From Vibrio sp. 10N (GTDB taxonomy: Bacteria; Pseudomonadota; Gammaproteobacteria; Enterobacterales; Vibrionaceae), in NCBI RefSeq assembly GCF_036245475.1, contig NZ_BTPM01000001.1, positions 3,100,001 to 3,164,000 on the forward strand: a stretch of 64,000 nucleotides of DNA, written 5' to 3'. Below, one piece after another: positions 39,371 to 49,711 of the stretch (within the stretch, counting starts at the first letter, position 1; each line of letters begins with the position of its first letter). Position numbers and translations under genes: made by a program. The notes beneath the pieces are model-generated. The model had not been told where the DNA came from and made no database searches. It was given only the letters and a program-made list of their open reading frames with translations.

Positions 39371-40759
39371 ATGACAATCGAGACAATTACCGTATTCAAG
39401 CAAGATCCCGCTCCGATCTACAAACAGATCGCCGATCAGATCGCCACCAAGATCGAAGAAGGTGAGCTTAAGGCAAACAGTAAACTGCCTACGCATCGCT
39501 GGTTGGCCGACAAGCTTGGGGTTACCGTCGGTACCATTACTCGAGCCTATGCAGAAGTAGAGCGTAGAGGATTGGTTGAAGCCAAAGTGGGAGCTGGCAC
39601 TTACGTCACCGATAGCAATAAGCCGAGCTGGGTATTTGAACAAAGCAGCGTCGCACAAGATGAAATGAACTTTGGTTACAACATCCCACCGCTGCTTGAT
39701 AGAAGTGATATGCTCAAGCAGGCCATGCAACGCATATCGAGCTCCAATTCCCACCTAAACCAGCTCATGCTCTACCAACCACCAGCGGGACTGGATGCAC
39801 ATCGCAGCATTGTCGCCAACTGGTTAAACGACAGAGGCATTAAGCTCGCTGCGCATCGGATGTTATTCAGCTCAGGTGCCCAACATGCGATTCAAATGGT
39901 GCTCGATACATTCACTCGCGCAGGCGATACGGTATTGGTTGAAAAATACACCTACCCTGGTGTGATCAGCTTGGCTCGTCAGAATCAGTTAACACTCAAA
40001 GGCGTGGATATGGACGAGTTTGGTGTTACGCCAGAGTCGCTAGAGGTGTGTTGCCAACGCTATTCACCGCGCTTTATCTACCTCACACCCACATTGCAAA
40101 ACCCAACCACGGCCATCATGCCAGAAGAGCGCCGCCGCGACATTTTGCGAATTTGTGAGTCTTATGATGTCTACGTGATTGAAGATGAGATCAATGGCCT
40201 ACTGCTGGAACAGGCACCTGCGCCTATGGTGAATATGGCTCCTGAACGTGTGATTCATATTGGCGCCTTTTCCAAGTGTCTTGCTCCGGGTCTACGAGTG
40301 GGCTATCTGAGCGCCCCAGAGAAACTGCACCAGAACTTGGTCATGACGCTGCAAAACCACAGTTGGATGATAAGCCCACTATTGACCGCCTTAACCTGTG
40401 AAATGCTCACATCCGGGGATGCCGAGCGCAACCTCACCATCATCCATAACGAAATGAAAACGCGCATCGCCGTTGCCGTTGAAGCTTTGAGCGAGTTTGA
40501 TATTCGCTATCAACACGGTGGCTTTCATATTTGGCTTACCCTACCAGAACATTGGCGGCTGAGTGATTTTGTCGCCCAAGCCGCGCAGCAAGGGGTGATC
40601 GTTAAGTCTGGGGAGTTATTTGCCCCTCCTGGCGGTTCCATTGCTCCGGCCGTGCGTTTATCTCTGAGTTCGCCGCAAACGATCGAGCAGCTACAATTAG
40701 GCGTAGATACACTTAAAGCACTATTACTATCCAATCCCGTAAGTGAATTTACGTTATGA
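39371..40759 (+). CDS. MocR-family regulator (GntR helix-turn-helix plus aminotransferase-like domain)
   Basis: This 462-residue protein has an N-terminal GntR winged helix (PIYKQIADQIATKIEEGELKA, then THRWLADKLGVTVGTITRAY) and a C-terminal fold-type-I aminotransferase-like domain. The expected PLP lysine is in GAFSKCLAPGLRVGY (near residue 303), and YTYPG and EDEINGLL are typical. MocR proteins sense amino acids or vitamin B6 forms through bound PLP. It is divergent from a LysE-type exporter, its probable target. The stop overlaps the yheT start by 4 bases. Confidence 0.93.
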   Translation: MTIETITVFKQDPAPIYKQIADQIATKIEEGELKANSKLPTHRWLADKLGVTVGTITRAYAEVERRGLVEAKVGAGTYVTDSNKPSWVFEQSSVAQDEMNFGYNIPPLLDRSDMLKQAMQRISSSNSHLNQLMLYQPPAGLDAHRSIVANWLNDRGIKLAAHRMLFSSGAQHAIQMVLDTFTRAGDTVLVEKYTYPGVISLARQNQLTLKGVDMDEFGVTPESLEVCCQRYSPRFIYLTPTLQNPTTAIMPEERRRDILRICESYDVYVIEDEINGLLLEQAPAPMVNMAPERVIHIGAFSKCLAPGLRVGYLSAPEKLHQNLVMTLQNHSWMISPLLTALTCEMLTSGDAERNLTIIHNEMKTRIAVAVEALSEFDIRYQHGGFHIWLTLPEHWRLSDFVAQAAQQGVIVKSGELFAPPGGSIAPAVRLSLSSPQTIEQLQLGVDTLKALLLSNPVSEFTL

Positions 40760-41733
40760 GCAGCAAACACTTTATCGCCGCCAAAGGGCTAGCCAATCCA
40801 CACATCCAGACGCTGATCCCACGCTTTGTGCGCCGCAAAGCGCTTTTTGAGCCGATATGGGAAACTATGGACACCCCAGATGGAGACTTTGTCGAGCTCG
40901 CGTGGAGTGAAGAACCACATAGTCAAAGTGCCCACGGCAAACCCGTGTTCATTCTGTTCCATGGTTTGGAGGGCTGCTTTCACAGTCCCTATGCCAACGG
41001 TCTGATGCACGCCTTTGCCCAGCAAGGCTGGCTGTCGGTCATGATGCATTTTCGCGGCTGTGGACCAAACCCAAATCGACTTGCCAGAGCTTACCATTCT
41101 GGTGAGATTGGTGACGCAAGACAGTTCATTGAGCTTTTGGATCATCGTTACCCAAACAGTAAAAAGGTTGCCGTAGGCATTTCCCTTGGTGGCAACATGC
41201 TGACCAACTATCTCGCTCACTATGGCGATGATACCAAGCTCAATGGCGCGACTGTCATCTCTGCGCCGCTCGACCTCGCAGCATGTGCTAGGCGCATTGA
41301 GCAAGGCTTCTCTAAGGTCTATCGCTCATACCTGCTCAGTTCGATGAAAAAGAACGCACTCAACAAACTTCATCTACTAAGCGAAGTACTCGGACTGACC
41401 GAAGAGCGCATTAAGAACATGAAAAAGCTTTACGAGTTCGATGATTTAATCACTGCCCCGCTGCACGGATTTAAAGATGCCGATGATTATTATCAGCGCT
41501 GCTCCGGGCTGCCTCGCCTTCGAGAAATCACGGTGCCGACCCGGTTTATTCATGCCAAGGATGACCCCTTCATGACACACGAGGTCATTCCAACCTTTAC
41601 TCTTCCATGCCATATCAATTACCAACTGCTTGACCGAGGAGGTCATGTGGGGTTCATGACGGGCAGTTTGCGACGTCCGCGTTTTTGGTTAGAAGAGAGC
41701 CTACCAAGTTACTACCGGCACTTTATTGACTAG
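40756..41733 (+). CDS. yheT: YheT-family alpha/beta hydrolase
   Basis: This 325-residue hydrolase has the oxyanion motif LFHGLEGCFHSPYANG, the nucleophile serine in GISLGGNM, and the histidine in GGHVGFM near the end. The substrate is unknown; E. coli YheT is an uncharacterised hydrolase. It starts inside the MocR stop (ATGA overlap), placing a normally yheS-linked gene under an unrelated upstream regulator. Confidence 0.93.
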   Translation: MSSKHFIAAKGLANPHIQTLIPRFVRRKALFEPIWETMDTPDGDFVELAWSEEPHSQSAHGKPVFILFHGLEGCFHSPYANGLMHAFAQQGWLSVMMHFRGCGPNPNRLARAYHSGEIGDARQFIELLDHRYPNSKKVAVGISLGGNMLTNYLAHYGDDTKLNGATVISAPLDLAACARRIEQGFSKVYRSYLLSSMKKNALNKLHLLSEVLGLTEERIKNMKKLYEFDDLITAPLHGFKDADDYYQRCSGLPRLREITVPTRFIHAKDDPFMTHEVIPTFTLPCHINYQLLDRGGHVGFMTGSLRRPRFWLEESLPSYYRHFID

Positions 41734-41806
41734 CCAAAAACAGCGATAGCTCCCTTTGTGAATCAGCAATGGTATAATCCTGCGGTCATAGAATTGAGAG
41801 GTATTT

Positions 41807-42019
41807 ATGATCATCCCATGGCAGCAAATTGATGCAGACACACTGGATAACCTGATTAAAGAGTTCGTGCTGCGCGAAGGCACCGACTATGGTGAGTCGG
41901 AAGTGTCACTAGACGACAAAGTTCGCCATGTTCGCAGCCAGCTAGAAAGTGGCGAGGCCGTCATTGTCTTCTCCGAACTGCACGAAACCGTCGACATAAA
42001 ATCTCGTCGCTCGCTGTAA
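41807..42019 (+). CDS. yheU: YheU-family small protein
   Basis: This 70-residue protein ([29 protein letters not shown] region, then [13 protein letters not shown]) matches UPF0270/YheU. Function is unknown. It sits between yheT and prkB as in E. coli. Confidence 0.93.
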   Translation: MIIPWQQIDADTLDNLIKEFVLREGTDYGESEVSLDDKVRHVRSQLESGEAVIVFSELHETVDIKSRRSL

Positions 42020-42146
42020 TTTTTCGGTAGCCGCGTGAGTAGCTGCTATATTGAAAGGCTATTGAACTGAAATTGGCCTACAAGGTCTAACTCCTTATGT
42101 GAGTTAGCAAATTTATAACGACAATTACAAATACACAGGAAGTGTT

Positions 42147-43016
42147 ATGTCAGCAAAACACCCAATCATTGCTGTAACCGGCTCCTCTGGAGCTGGAACC
42201 ACCACAACGTCAGAAGCATTTCGCAAGATGTTCAACATGATGAGCGTCAAGCCTGCATTTATTGAAGGTGATAGCTTTCACCGCTTTACTCGTCCAGAAA
42301 TGGACATCGAGATCCGCAAAGCCAAAGAGCAAGGTAAACACATCAGCTACTTTGGCCCGCAAGCGAATGATTTCCCAGCCCTTGAAGAGTTTTTTCGCAA
42401 CTATGGGCAAAACGGTACCGGACAGTTTCGTCGCTACTTGCACACCTTCGATGAGGCCGTGCCTTATAACCAAATGCCAGGCACCTTCACCCCATGGCAA
42501 GACCTGCCCGAAAATAGCGATGTGCTGTTTTACGAAGGCCTACACGGCGGAGTCGTCGACGGGGATGTGAATGCGGCGCAGCACGTTGACCTGCTCATCG
42601 GCATGGTGCCCATTGTTAACCTGGAGTGGATCCAAAAGTTCGTACGAGACACCCGCGATCGCGGTCACTCTCGAGAAGCGGTTACTGACTCAATCGTTCG
42701 CTCGATGGACGACTATTTAAGCTACATTACCCCACAATTTTCGCGCACCCATATTAACTTTCAGCGCGTTCCCACCGTGGACACCTCAAACCCGCTCAAT
42801 GCTAAAGGCATTCCGAGTTTGGATGAGAGTTTTGTCGTGATCCGCTTGCGTGGTATCAAGAATGTCGACTTCCCGTACCTACTAGCGATGATTGATGGTT
42901 CGTTCATGTCGCGTCATAACACCATTGTCGTACCGGGCGGTAAGATGAGTTTTGCGATGGAGCTAATCGTCAGGCCAATACTTCAGCAACTTATAGAAAC
43001 CGGGAAAATAGGTTAG
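42147..43016 (+). CDS. prkB: Phosphoribulokinase-like kinase PrkB
   Basis: This 289-residue P-loop kinase has Walker A VTGSSGAGTTTTSEAF at residues 10-25 and the PRK signature FYEGLHGGVVDG. The enterobacterial homologue is annotated as a phosphoribulokinase, but there is no Calvin cycle and its substrate is uncertain. It precedes crp; E. coli has yhfA between the two, which is absent here. Confidence 0.92.
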   Translation: MSAKHPIIAVTGSSGAGTTTTSEAFRKMFNMMSVKPAFIEGDSFHRFTRPEMDIEIRKAKEQGKHISYFGPQANDFPALEEFFRNYGQNGTGQFRRYLHTFDEAVPYNQMPGTFTPWQDLPENSDVLFYEGLHGGVVDGDVNAAQHVDLLIGMVPIVNLEWIQKFVRDTRDRGHSREAVTDSIVRSMDDYLSYITPQFSRTHINFQRVPTVDTSNPLNAKGIPSLDESFVVIRLRGIKNVDFPYLLAMIDGSFMSRHNTIVVPGGKMSFAMELIVRPILQQLIETGKIG

Positions 43017-43050
43017 GAATTGTGAGCCAAATCAGCCTGTTTTTTTGTAT

Positions 43051-43066
43051 CGTGATCATGTGCACA
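43051..43066 (+). promoter_or_regulatory. Candidate CRP site in the crp leader
   Basis: CGTGA-TCATGT-GCACA matches the CRP consensus TGTGA-N6-TCACA at 8 of 10 positions, in the 243-base region upstream of crp. It suggests autoregulation as in E. coli. Confidence 0.65.
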
Positions 43067-43259
43067 GTTTTGTATAGATAAATAGGCTTTTGACACGATT
43101 AAAATCAAGAAAAGCGGCGCAAAAAAGGATACTATTTCTAGGAAACAGAAGATCGCTTGCGCCATCTTCAAAGTGCTTTTATGCTAGTAGGTCTTAACCA
43201 ACGGGCTTGCTAACAAATATGGAAAGCAGCAAGCATACCCTGCAGAGGAAGTAAGATAT

Positions 43260-43892
43260 ATGGTTCTAGGTAAACCTCAAACCGACCCAACGTTAGAGTG
43301 GTTCCTTTCACACTGCCACATTCACAAGTACCCATCAAAGAGCACGCTTATTCACGCGGGCGAGAAAGCAGAAACGCTTTACTACATCGTCAAAGGCTCT
43401 GTAGCGGTACTGATTAAAGATGAAGAAGGCAAAGAGATGATCTTGTCTTACCTAAACCAAGGTGACTTCATCGGTGAACTTGGCTTGTTCGAAGAGGACC
43501 AAGAACGTACGGCATGGGTACGAGCAAAATCACCTTGTGAAGTTGCGGAAATCTCATTCAAGAAGTTCCGTCAGCTTATCCAAGTAAACCCAGACATTCT
43601 AATGCGCTTATCTGCTCAGATGGCAAGTCGTCTACAAGTGACTAGCCAAAAAGTAGGTGACCTAGCGTTCCTAGACGTAACGGGTCGTATTGCACAGACG
43701 CTACTAAACCTAGCGAAACAACCAGATGCAATGACTCACCCTGACGGCATGCAAATCAAGATCACTCGTCAAGAGATCGGCCAAATCGTAGGTTGTTCTC
43801 GTGAGACAGTAGGTCGTATTCTTAAGATGCTAGAAGAGCAGAACCTAATTTCTGCCCACGGTAAGACTATCGTGGTGTACGGTACTCGTTAA
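43260..43892 (+). CDS. crp: cAMP receptor protein
   Basis: This 210-residue global regulator has an N-terminal cyclic-nucleotide-binding domain with [20 protein letters not shown] (cAMP contacts at the glutamate and arginine) and a C-terminal helix-turn-helix [20 protein letters not shown], which is essentially the E. coli sequence. It is likely to govern the chitin-disaccharide locus among many others. AGAGGAAG lies upstream. Confidence 0.98.
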   Translation: MVLGKPQTDPTLEWFLSHCHIHKYPSKSTLIHAGEKAETLYYIVKGSVAVLIKDEEGKEMILSYLNQGDFIGELGLFEEDQERTAWVRAKSPCEVAEISFKKFRQLIQVNPDILMRLSAQMASRLQVTSQKVGDLAFLDVTGRIAQTLLNLAKQPDAMTHPDGMQIKITRQEIGQIVGCSRETVGRILKMLEEQNLISAHGKTIVVYGTR

Positions 43893-43911
43893 TAGCGCGT
43901 CGACAGATTTA

Positions 43912-43938
43912 AAAAGCCACCTTCGGGTGGCTTTTTTG
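43912..43938 (+). terminator. Terminator of crp
   Basis: AAAAAGCCACC-TTCG-GGTGGCTTTTT, 20 bases after the crp stop. Confidence 0.93.
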
Positions 43939-43962
43939 TTGTTGGGGCTTTTATTTTTGAGG

Positions 43963-44754
43963 TTATTGATGTGTACTCTCAAAAATTTTGTCCGCCGATG
44001 CGGCGACAAAGCCTTGATAGTAACTGCCATCGGCTAACTGGTAGCGCTTAGCAAACTCATAGAAACCACCAGGAATCACCTGGTCACCATCAGTAAATGC
44101 CACGGATACTTTGTCTGCCATCGTTGAGGATTGCTCCAAAAGAACCTCTGGTGAGCCTTTTACCTCGCCACCCGATTCATTAATTGCAAACCCAGCGTCA
44201 CGAAGACGCTGATTGACCTCAACCACTTCGGCAAAACGATCAAGCTGGTTCACACTCACTGTAAAGTGATTCGCACCATAACCGTGAGCGGCAAGCCATG
44301 AAGCATACTCGCTTTCTTGCGCCAGCGTTTGGAAGTCTTGATAGCTCAGATCCCACAAGCGGCCACCATATAAGAAGTCAGCAGAAGATAGCTTAGCACT
44401 GTCCACCTGCGCCACTAGCTTAGCCACGATATCTTGTAGCGACTGAGAGCACTCTTCCACTCGCAATTCGCTGATAAACACCTTAGGAAGCAGAGCATTG
44501 CTATGTTCTAAGTGAATCGCAGTCAGCTTTTTGGATTCAAAGTCGTAATGACCACTCACCTCGTAACCAAGATCTAGAAACGGCTTAGCCAGCGTGTCGA
44601 TACCCAGTGGCGCGACATTAAAGGTTCGCAGTGCAATATGGTCATTGATGAGCGACTCATCTTCCCTCAGCAAGTCATGAACCTTGTGAGCAGATGGACA
44701 TAAGCGAGTAATGTAGTCTTGCCACAAATGGCCAAATAACGCGTCAACAGTCAT
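43963..44754 (-). CDS. DUF1338 / HglS-like iron-dependent enzyme in the ast operon
   Basis: This 263-residue DUF1338 protein has a vicinal-oxygen-chelate-type fold. Likely metal ligands are the histidine in DHIALRTFN, one in GANHFTVSV and the glutamate in GGFYEFAKRY. A relative, HglS, is a 2-oxoadipate dioxygenase/decarboxylase in lysine breakdown. Its role next to arginine succinyltransferase genes is not established. It starts 10 bases after astD ends, with TAAGGAG upstream, so it is clearly part of the same operon. Confidence 0.87.
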   Translation of the reverse strand: MTVDALFGHLWQDYITRLCPSAHKVHDLLREDESLINDHIALRTFNVAPLGIDTLAKPFLDLGYEVSGHYDFESKKLTAIHLEHSNALLPKVFISELRVEECSQSLQDIVAKLVAQVDSAKLSSADFLYGGRLWDLSYQDFQTLAQESEYASWLAAHGYGANHFTVSVNQLDRFAEVVEVNQRLRDAGFAINESGGEVKGSPEVLLEQSSTMADKVSVAFTDGDQVIPGGFYEFAKRYQLADGSYYQGFVAASADKIFESTHQ

Positions 44755-44764
44755 AGCCTACTCC

Positions 44765-46231
44765 TTATAGTTCAATGCCAGGGCTCAAGGTCGCAGGAAG
44801 AATGGTATTGTCGCCTTCCATTGATGCCATAGGGTAAGCGCAGTAATCTGCTGCGTAGAACGCACTTGGGCGAAGGTTGCCAGAGGCGCCCGGTCCGCCA
44901 AACGGCGCATCACCACTCGCACCTGTGAGCTGACGATTGCGATTTACAATGCCAGCACGAATATGGTCTGTGAAATATTGCCACTCTTCATCGCGCTCAG
45001 AGATAAGACCTGCCGACAAACCAAATCGAGTGTCGTTAGCCAGCTCTACCGCTTGCTCAAGGGTCTCGTAGCGCACCAGCTGTAGTAGCGGTCCAAAGTA
45101 CTCTTCATCAGGCAGCTCAGCGATGTCTGTCGCATCTAGCAGTGCTGGCGTTACGAACGCTGCATTGAGGCGTTTCGCCTCTACTAAGCTCTTACCACCG
45201 AGTTTCACCAGTTCAGCTTGCGCTGCAATAATATGGTCTGCGGCCTGCTCTGAGATCTGTGGTCCCATAAATGGTGCAGGCTCTGCAAACGGCTCATCAA
45301 TGCGAATCTTCTTAATGGCTGACACTAAGCTTTCTACTAATTGATCACCTTTTTCACCAAATGGCACATAAAGGCGTCGTGCGCAGGTACAACGCTGGCC
45401 AGCACTGATGTAGGCCGATTGCAAAATGGTGTACACCGCTGCATCCACATCACCAAACGCTTCACTGACAACAAGTGGGTTGTTACCACCCATCTCAAGC
45501 GCCAGCATCTTGCCAGGTTGACCAGCAAATTGACGATGAAGAATATGACCTGTGTTAGCACTACCCGTAAACAACACGCCATCGATACCCTTTGAATCAG
45601 CAAGAGCAATACCGGTTTCTTTACCACCTTGAACCAGGTTAATGACACCAGCAGGCAGTCCCACTTCTTCCCAAATCTTCATCGCGATTTCACCCACCAG
45701 TGGTGTTTGCTCTGAAGGCTTAAAGACGACCGTGTTCCCTGCCAATAAGGCCGGTACGATATGACCATTCGGTAAGTGGCCAGGGAAGTTATAAGGACCA
45801 AACACGGCCATAACACCAAGGGGCCTGTGACGGAGGACAATTTGGTTGCCAGCCGCTTCGCGTTGGCTCTCACCTGTACGTTGGTGGTAGGCGCGAATCG
45901 AAATGGCAATCTTGCCTGCCATTGCGCCAGCTTCTGTGCGGGTCTCCCATAACGGCTTACCGGTTTCTTTGGCAATCGCAATGGCGATCTCTTCACTACG
46001 CTCTTTAACCTTGTCGGCAAACGCCAGCACAATAGCCTCACGTTCCGCGAACGGTCTTTTTTTCCACTCAACAAACGCTTTACGAGCGGAAGATACCGCC
46101 AGCTCGACTTGCTCAGGCGTCGCTGATTGGCCTTCCCAGATGATATTATTGTCGTAGGGTGACAGTGACTGAAACGCGTCACCGAGACCCGCTACCCAGT
46201 TGCCCGAGATCCATTGAGTTTGTTGAGACAT
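44765..46231 (-). CDS. astD: Succinylglutamic semialdehyde dehydrogenase
   Basis: This 488-residue NAD-dependent aldehyde dehydrogenase has the catalytic glutamate in [11 protein letters not shown], the catalytic cysteine in [12 protein letters not shown], and VFKPSEQTP and FTGSANTG in the cofactor site. It is the fourth enzyme of the arginine succinyltransferase (AST) pathway. AAAGGAA lies upstream. Confidence 0.95.
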   Translation of the reverse strand: MSQQTQWISGNWVAGLGDAFQSLSPYDNNIIWEGQSATPEQVELAVSSARKAFVEWKKRPFAEREAIVLAFADKVKERSEEIAIAIAKETGKPLWETRTEAGAMAGKIAISIRAYHQRTGESQREAAGNQIVLRHRPLGVMAVFGPYNFPGHLPNGHIVPALLAGNTVVFKPSEQTPLVGEIAMKIWEEVGLPAGVINLVQGGKETGIALADSKGIDGVLFTGSANTGHILHRQFAGQPGKMLALEMGGNNPLVVSEAFGDVDAAVYTILQSAYISAGQRCTCARRLYVPFGEKGDQLVESLVSAIKKIRIDEPFAEPAPFMGPQISEQAADHIIAAQAELVKLGGKSLVEAKRLNAAFVTPALLDATDIAELPDEEYFGPLLQLVRYETLEQAVELANDTRFGLSAGLISERDEEWQYFTDHIRAGIVNRNRQLTGASGDAPFGGPGASGNLRPSAFYAADYCAYPMASMEGDNTILPATLSPGIEL

Positions 46232-46308
46232 AGTGAAGTTCCTTTGGTCTTTTAAATGTGGCCGCTGTGAGCGGCCATCTTATTGCTTGTAGAGGCGAGT
46301 AATGTTGC

Positions 46309-47328
46309 TTATTGAGCCAGCATGCGAACCATATCGCCATCAGCAACATTCAGTGCATCCGCAGTCTCTGGAGACAGCAATACGGTGCCTGACTCGGCGT
46401 CAAACGCCGCTTTAGCCGCCGTCGCACGGAAGTGCTCGAAAGAAGTATTAGCAATCAGGTAGTCTTGTGAACTGGTGTGTTCACAGACCGATACCTTGGC
46501 GCGGAATGAGTCTCGCACCGCTTGGATATTACGAAGATCGCACTCAACCGTTGGACCTGCATCGAAAATGTCGACATAGTTGCGACAAGTAAACCCTTCT
46601 CTCTCAAGAAGTTTTAATGCAGGGCGCGTATTTTCATGCACTTGGCCGATCACCGCTTGCGCCTCTTTACTCAGCAGGTTGATGTAAATAGGTAGCTTCG
46701 GCATTAGGTCGGCAATAAAGCCTTTTTTCCCGATCCCCGTTAGATAATCGGCCATCGTGAAATCAATAGAGAAGAAGTGTTCTTGCAGCCACTTCCAAAA
46801 CGGTGAGTTACCTTCCGCATCCGATACACCACGCATTTCTGCAAAGATGGTTTTTGAAAAGCGCTCTGGGTGCTCTGCCATCATTAAGAAGCGGCACTTC
46901 GACATTAAGCGACCATTCAGACCACCTCGAAACTCCGGACGCAAGAACAAGGTACAGATTTCGCTGCATCCCGTGTAGTTGTTACCAAAAGTCAGTAGCT
47001 TCACCACGTTATTCACGTTGAGTTTTGGTGATGAATGCACCACGGTACTGATGTGATAAGAGTAGAAAGGAACATCCCAACCAATCGCACCTTCAATACC
47101 CGTTGTCCCTGCAACTTCGCCGGTTTCAGTATCAAAGCCAACCATCAAATAACCTTCGTCGGTAGGCGCTGTGACATCATGCTTAGCAAAGCTGTATTCT
47201 GAATGGGTAATTCGGTTTGTCAGAAGCTCTTCATTAACGGGAAGAGAAGTAAAACCGTGGCCTGATTCTACTGCGCAAGTATGCAGCGCATCGTAGTCAG
47301 ACATAGTGATAGGACGAACAACAAGCAT
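46309..47328 (-). CDS. astA: Arginine N-succinyltransferase
   Basis: This 339-residue GNAT-related enzyme is the first step of the AST pathway, joining arginine and succinyl-CoA. Signatures are MLVVRPITMSDYDAL at the start, FLRPEFRGGLNGRLMSKCRF, and FDAGPTVECDL. The start is ATG 47328 with AGGAGGGA upstream; 18 further open codons precede it. It lies between argD and astD. Confidence 0.96.
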   Translation of the reverse strand: MLVVRPITMSDYDALHTCAVESGHGFTSLPVNEELLTNRITHSEYSFAKHDVTAPTDEGYLMVGFDTETGEVAGTTGIEGAIGWDVPFYSYHISTVVHSSPKLNVNNVVKLLTFGNNYTGCSEICTLFLRPEFRGGLNGRLMSKCRFLMMAEHPERFSKTIFAEMRGVSDAEGNSPFWKWLQEHFFSIDFTMADYLTGIGKKGFIADLMPKLPIYINLLSKEAQAVIGQVHENTRPALKLLEREGFTCRNYVDIFDAGPTVECDLRNIQAVRDSFRAKVSVCEHTSSQDYLIANTSFEHFRATAAKAAFDAESGTVLLSPETADALNVADGDMVRMLAQ

Positions 47329-47409
47329 CAATAATCCCTCCTGACGCGAACTCTCTCGGAACATCCAAATCCGAGAGAGCATCTAAAAGCCGACTTATCG
47401 GCTATCTGC

Positions 47410-48621
47410 TTAAACTAGCGTACCAATGGCTTTGTCTAGTTTAGCTAATCCTTCTTCAACTTCTTGTTGAGTGATAACCAGTGATGGCGTGAAACGCACC
47501 ACATTGGCACCGGCAACCAGCACCATCAAGCCTTGTTGGCCTGCAGCAACTAATACGTCACGAGCGCGGCCTTGCCACTCTTCGTTAAGTGCTGCGCCAA
47601 GTAGCAAGCCTTTGCCGCGAATTTCACTGAATAGACCGTATTTCGCGTTGATCTTCTCAAGACCTTCACGGAACCAAGCTTCACGCTCAGCAACGCCTTC
47701 TAGCACATCTTTGCGAGATACTACGTCGACTACGGCTTCTGCCACTGCACACGCTAACGGGTTACCGCCATAAGTAGAACCATGGGTTCCCACCTTCATG
47801 TGAGCGGCCAGTTTTTCTGTCGTTAACATGGCACCAATAGGGAAACCGCCACCTAGTGATTTTGCTGTACTTAAGATATCTGGCGTTATACCAAGGCCTT
47901 GGTAAGCGTAGAAGTTACCAGTACGGCCGTTACCGGTTTGCACTTCATCAAAGATAAGCAGCGCATTGTATTTATCACAAAGCTCACGAACGGCTTGAAC
48001 AAATTCAGGTTGTGGAGAAACAATACCGCCTTCACCTTGTAGCGGTTCCATCATGACTGCACAGGTTTTTTCAGACATTTGCGCTTCAAGCGCCGCGATA
48101 TCATTGTAAGGAATGTGCGTCACATCACCTGGCTTAGGACCAAAGCCGTCAGAGTAGGCCGCTTGACCACCCACTGTCACGGTAAAGAACGTACGGCCGT
48201 GGAAGCCTTGGTTAAAGGCAATGATTTCTGACTTTTCAGTGCCATGCACGTCCGCTGCCCAGCGACGCGCAAGCTTCAATGCCGCTTCATTCGCTTCCGC
48301 ACCCGAGTTGGCAAAGAACACTCGCTCCGCAAAGCTCACTTCGGTGAGTTTTTTCGCCAGACGCAGCGCAGGCTCATTGGTCATTACATTACTTAAGTGC
48401 CAAATTTTGTTGGCTTGCTCAGTAACCGCATTCACCATAGCAGGGTGGCAATGGCCTAGACAGCTCACCGCAATACCACCAGCAAAGTCGATATACTCGT
48501 TACCTTGCTGATCCCAAACACGTGCACCCTCGCCCTTAACTGGAATCATCTCCATCGGGTTATAACAAGGTACCATTACCTCATCGAACCACTCACGAGT
48601 TACCGCTTTTTCCGTTGTCAT
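47410..48621 (-). CDS. argD: Acetylornithine / succinylornithine aminotransferase
   Basis: This 403-residue class III PLP aminotransferase has [18 protein letters not shown] (phosphate site), [15 protein letters not shown], and the PLP lysine in [16 protein letters not shown]. It serves arginine synthesis (ArgD) and, as first gene of an argD-astA-astD operon, very likely the AST step (AstC) too. The start is ATG 48621 with AAGGA upstream. Confidence 0.95.
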   Translation of the reverse strand: MTTEKAVTREWFDEVMVPCYNPMEMIPVKGEGARVWDQQGNEYIDFAGGIAVSCLGHCHPAMVNAVTEQANKIWHLSNVMTNEPALRLAKKLTEVSFAERVFFANSGAEANEAALKLARRWAADVHGTEKSEIIAFNQGFHGRTFFTVTVGGQAAYSDGFGPKPGDVTHIPYNDIAALEAQMSEKTCAVMMEPLQGEGGIVSPQPEFVQAVRELCDKYNALLIFDEVQTGNGRTGNFYAYQGLGITPDILSTAKSLGGGFPIGAMLTTEKLAAHMKVGTHGSTYGGNPLACAVAEAVVDVVSRKDVLEGVAEREAWFREGLEKINAKYGLFSEIRGKGLLLGAALNEEWQGRARDVLVAAGQQGLMVLVAGANVVRFTPSLVITQQEVEEGLAKLDKAIGTLV

Positions 48622-48795
48622 AACACATTCCTTCTTATTACTGCGTGTGGGCGAAAAGAGGTTGGCCTTCAACAAGGCGGCTTTAGGGGAACCTTCTCTT
48701 TCCGTTGGCGACAGAACATTTTCTATCGACTTTCCACAGATGCAGCATTGTATTTACATTTATTTAACCATAGCAATAGTGAAAAAATCTTTTTA

Positions 48796-48810
48796 GGCGC
48801 ACTTTGCGCC
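48796..48810. repeat. GC-rich hairpin in the argD leader
   Basis: GGCGCA-CTT-TGCGCC, followed on the minus strand by TAAAAAGATTTTTT. It lies between the ARG boxes and argD and looks like a weak terminator or attenuator. Confidence 0.4.
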
Positions 48811-48826
48811 GGATTCAATATCGCCT

Positions 48827-48865
48827 TGTGAGTATTTATGCATCATAAATGAATTTGAATGAAGT
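48827..48865. promoter_or_regulatory. Tandem ARG boxes (ArgR operator) upstream of argD
   Basis: Box 1, 48827-48844, has TGAGT-ATTT-ATGCA; box 2, 48848-48865, has TGAAT-TTGA-ATGAA. Against the consensus TGAAT-N4-ATTCA they match 8 of 10 and 8 of 10. The 3-base gap between the two 18-bp boxes is the exact arrangement bound by the ArgR hexamer. They lie about 205 bases upstream of argD in the 381-base argD-pabA gap, which holds no other gene. Confidence 0.72.
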
Positions 48866-49002
48866 ATTTTTTGACGAAGAGGCAAAGAAACTGCTCAGGC
48901 AAGGTGTTCACTCGCCTCACATCAGTAAAAGCGAATAATTTTGCAAAGCCATAAGTTAAACTTATGAAGGATAAGAAAACAAAAAAAGGTGATCTAGATC
49001 GA

Positions 49003-49584
49003 CTATTTCTGCAACAGGAAGTTACGCAAAAGCTCGTGCCCTTGCTCAGTCTTGATGGATTCTGGGTGGAATTGGACGGCGTGAATGTTGAGGGTCTTGT
49101 GACGATACCCCATGATTTCGTCAAACGCGCCATTCTCAAGCTCAGTCCATGCGGTGACTTCAAAGCAGTCCGGCAAACTGTCGCGAGCCACAATAAGCGA
49201 GTGATAGCGAGTCACAGTCAAGGGATTGTTGAGCCCAGTGAACACACTCTGGTTGGTGTGACGAATCGGTGACGTCTTACCATGCATGACCTGTCTTGCG
49301 CGTACCACTTCACCACCAAACACCTGGGCAATCGCCTGATGACCCAAACAAACGCCAAGCAGTGGCAATTTACCAGCAAAGTGTTTGATCACCTCGAGCG
49401 AGATCCCTGCTTCATTAGGTGTACAAGGGCCGGGGGAAATGACCAAGTGAGAAGGGTTTAACGCCTCAATGCCTGCAATATCAATCTCATCGTTACGCAC
49501 GACTTTGACCTCTGTGCCCAATTCAGAAAAATACTGAAACAGGTTGAAGGTAAAGGAATCGTAGTTGTCGATGATGAGTAGCAT
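49003..49584 (-). CDS. pabA: Aminodeoxychorismate synthase glutamine amidotransferase subunit
   Basis: This 193-residue class I glutamine amidotransferase has the triad cysteine in [12 protein letters not shown] (C79 region) and the His/Glu in [13 protein letters not shown]. It feeds ammonia to PabB for folate synthesis. It is close to anthranilate synthase component II, but the position next to argD and the lack of trp genes favour PabA. Confidence 0.93.
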   Translation of the reverse strand: MLLIIDNYDSFTFNLFQYFSELGTEVKVVRNDEIDIAGIEALNPSHLVISPGPCTPNEAGISLEVIKHFAGKLPLLGVCLGHQAIAQVFGGEVVRARQVMHGKTSPIRHTNQSVFTGLNNPLTVTRYHSLIVARDSLPDCFEVTAWTELENGAFDEIMGYRHKTLNIHAVQFHPESIKTEQGHELLRNFLLQK

Positions 49585-49673
49585 AGTCAGACTTTAAAGG
49601 GTTGCGCACCAAGAGGCGGTATTGTGCAATACCTACGATGAAAGGCAAGCGCAGAATTATGGTTTATTAAAAT

Positions 49674-49697
49674 TAAGGCCAGCTTACGCTGGCCTTA
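49674..49697 (-). terminator. Terminator of xds
   Basis: TAAGGCCAGC-GTAA-GCTGGCCTTA on the minus strand, followed by ATTTTAAT. Confidence 0.8.
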
Positions 49698-49711
49698 CAA
49701 GTCTACAAGCA

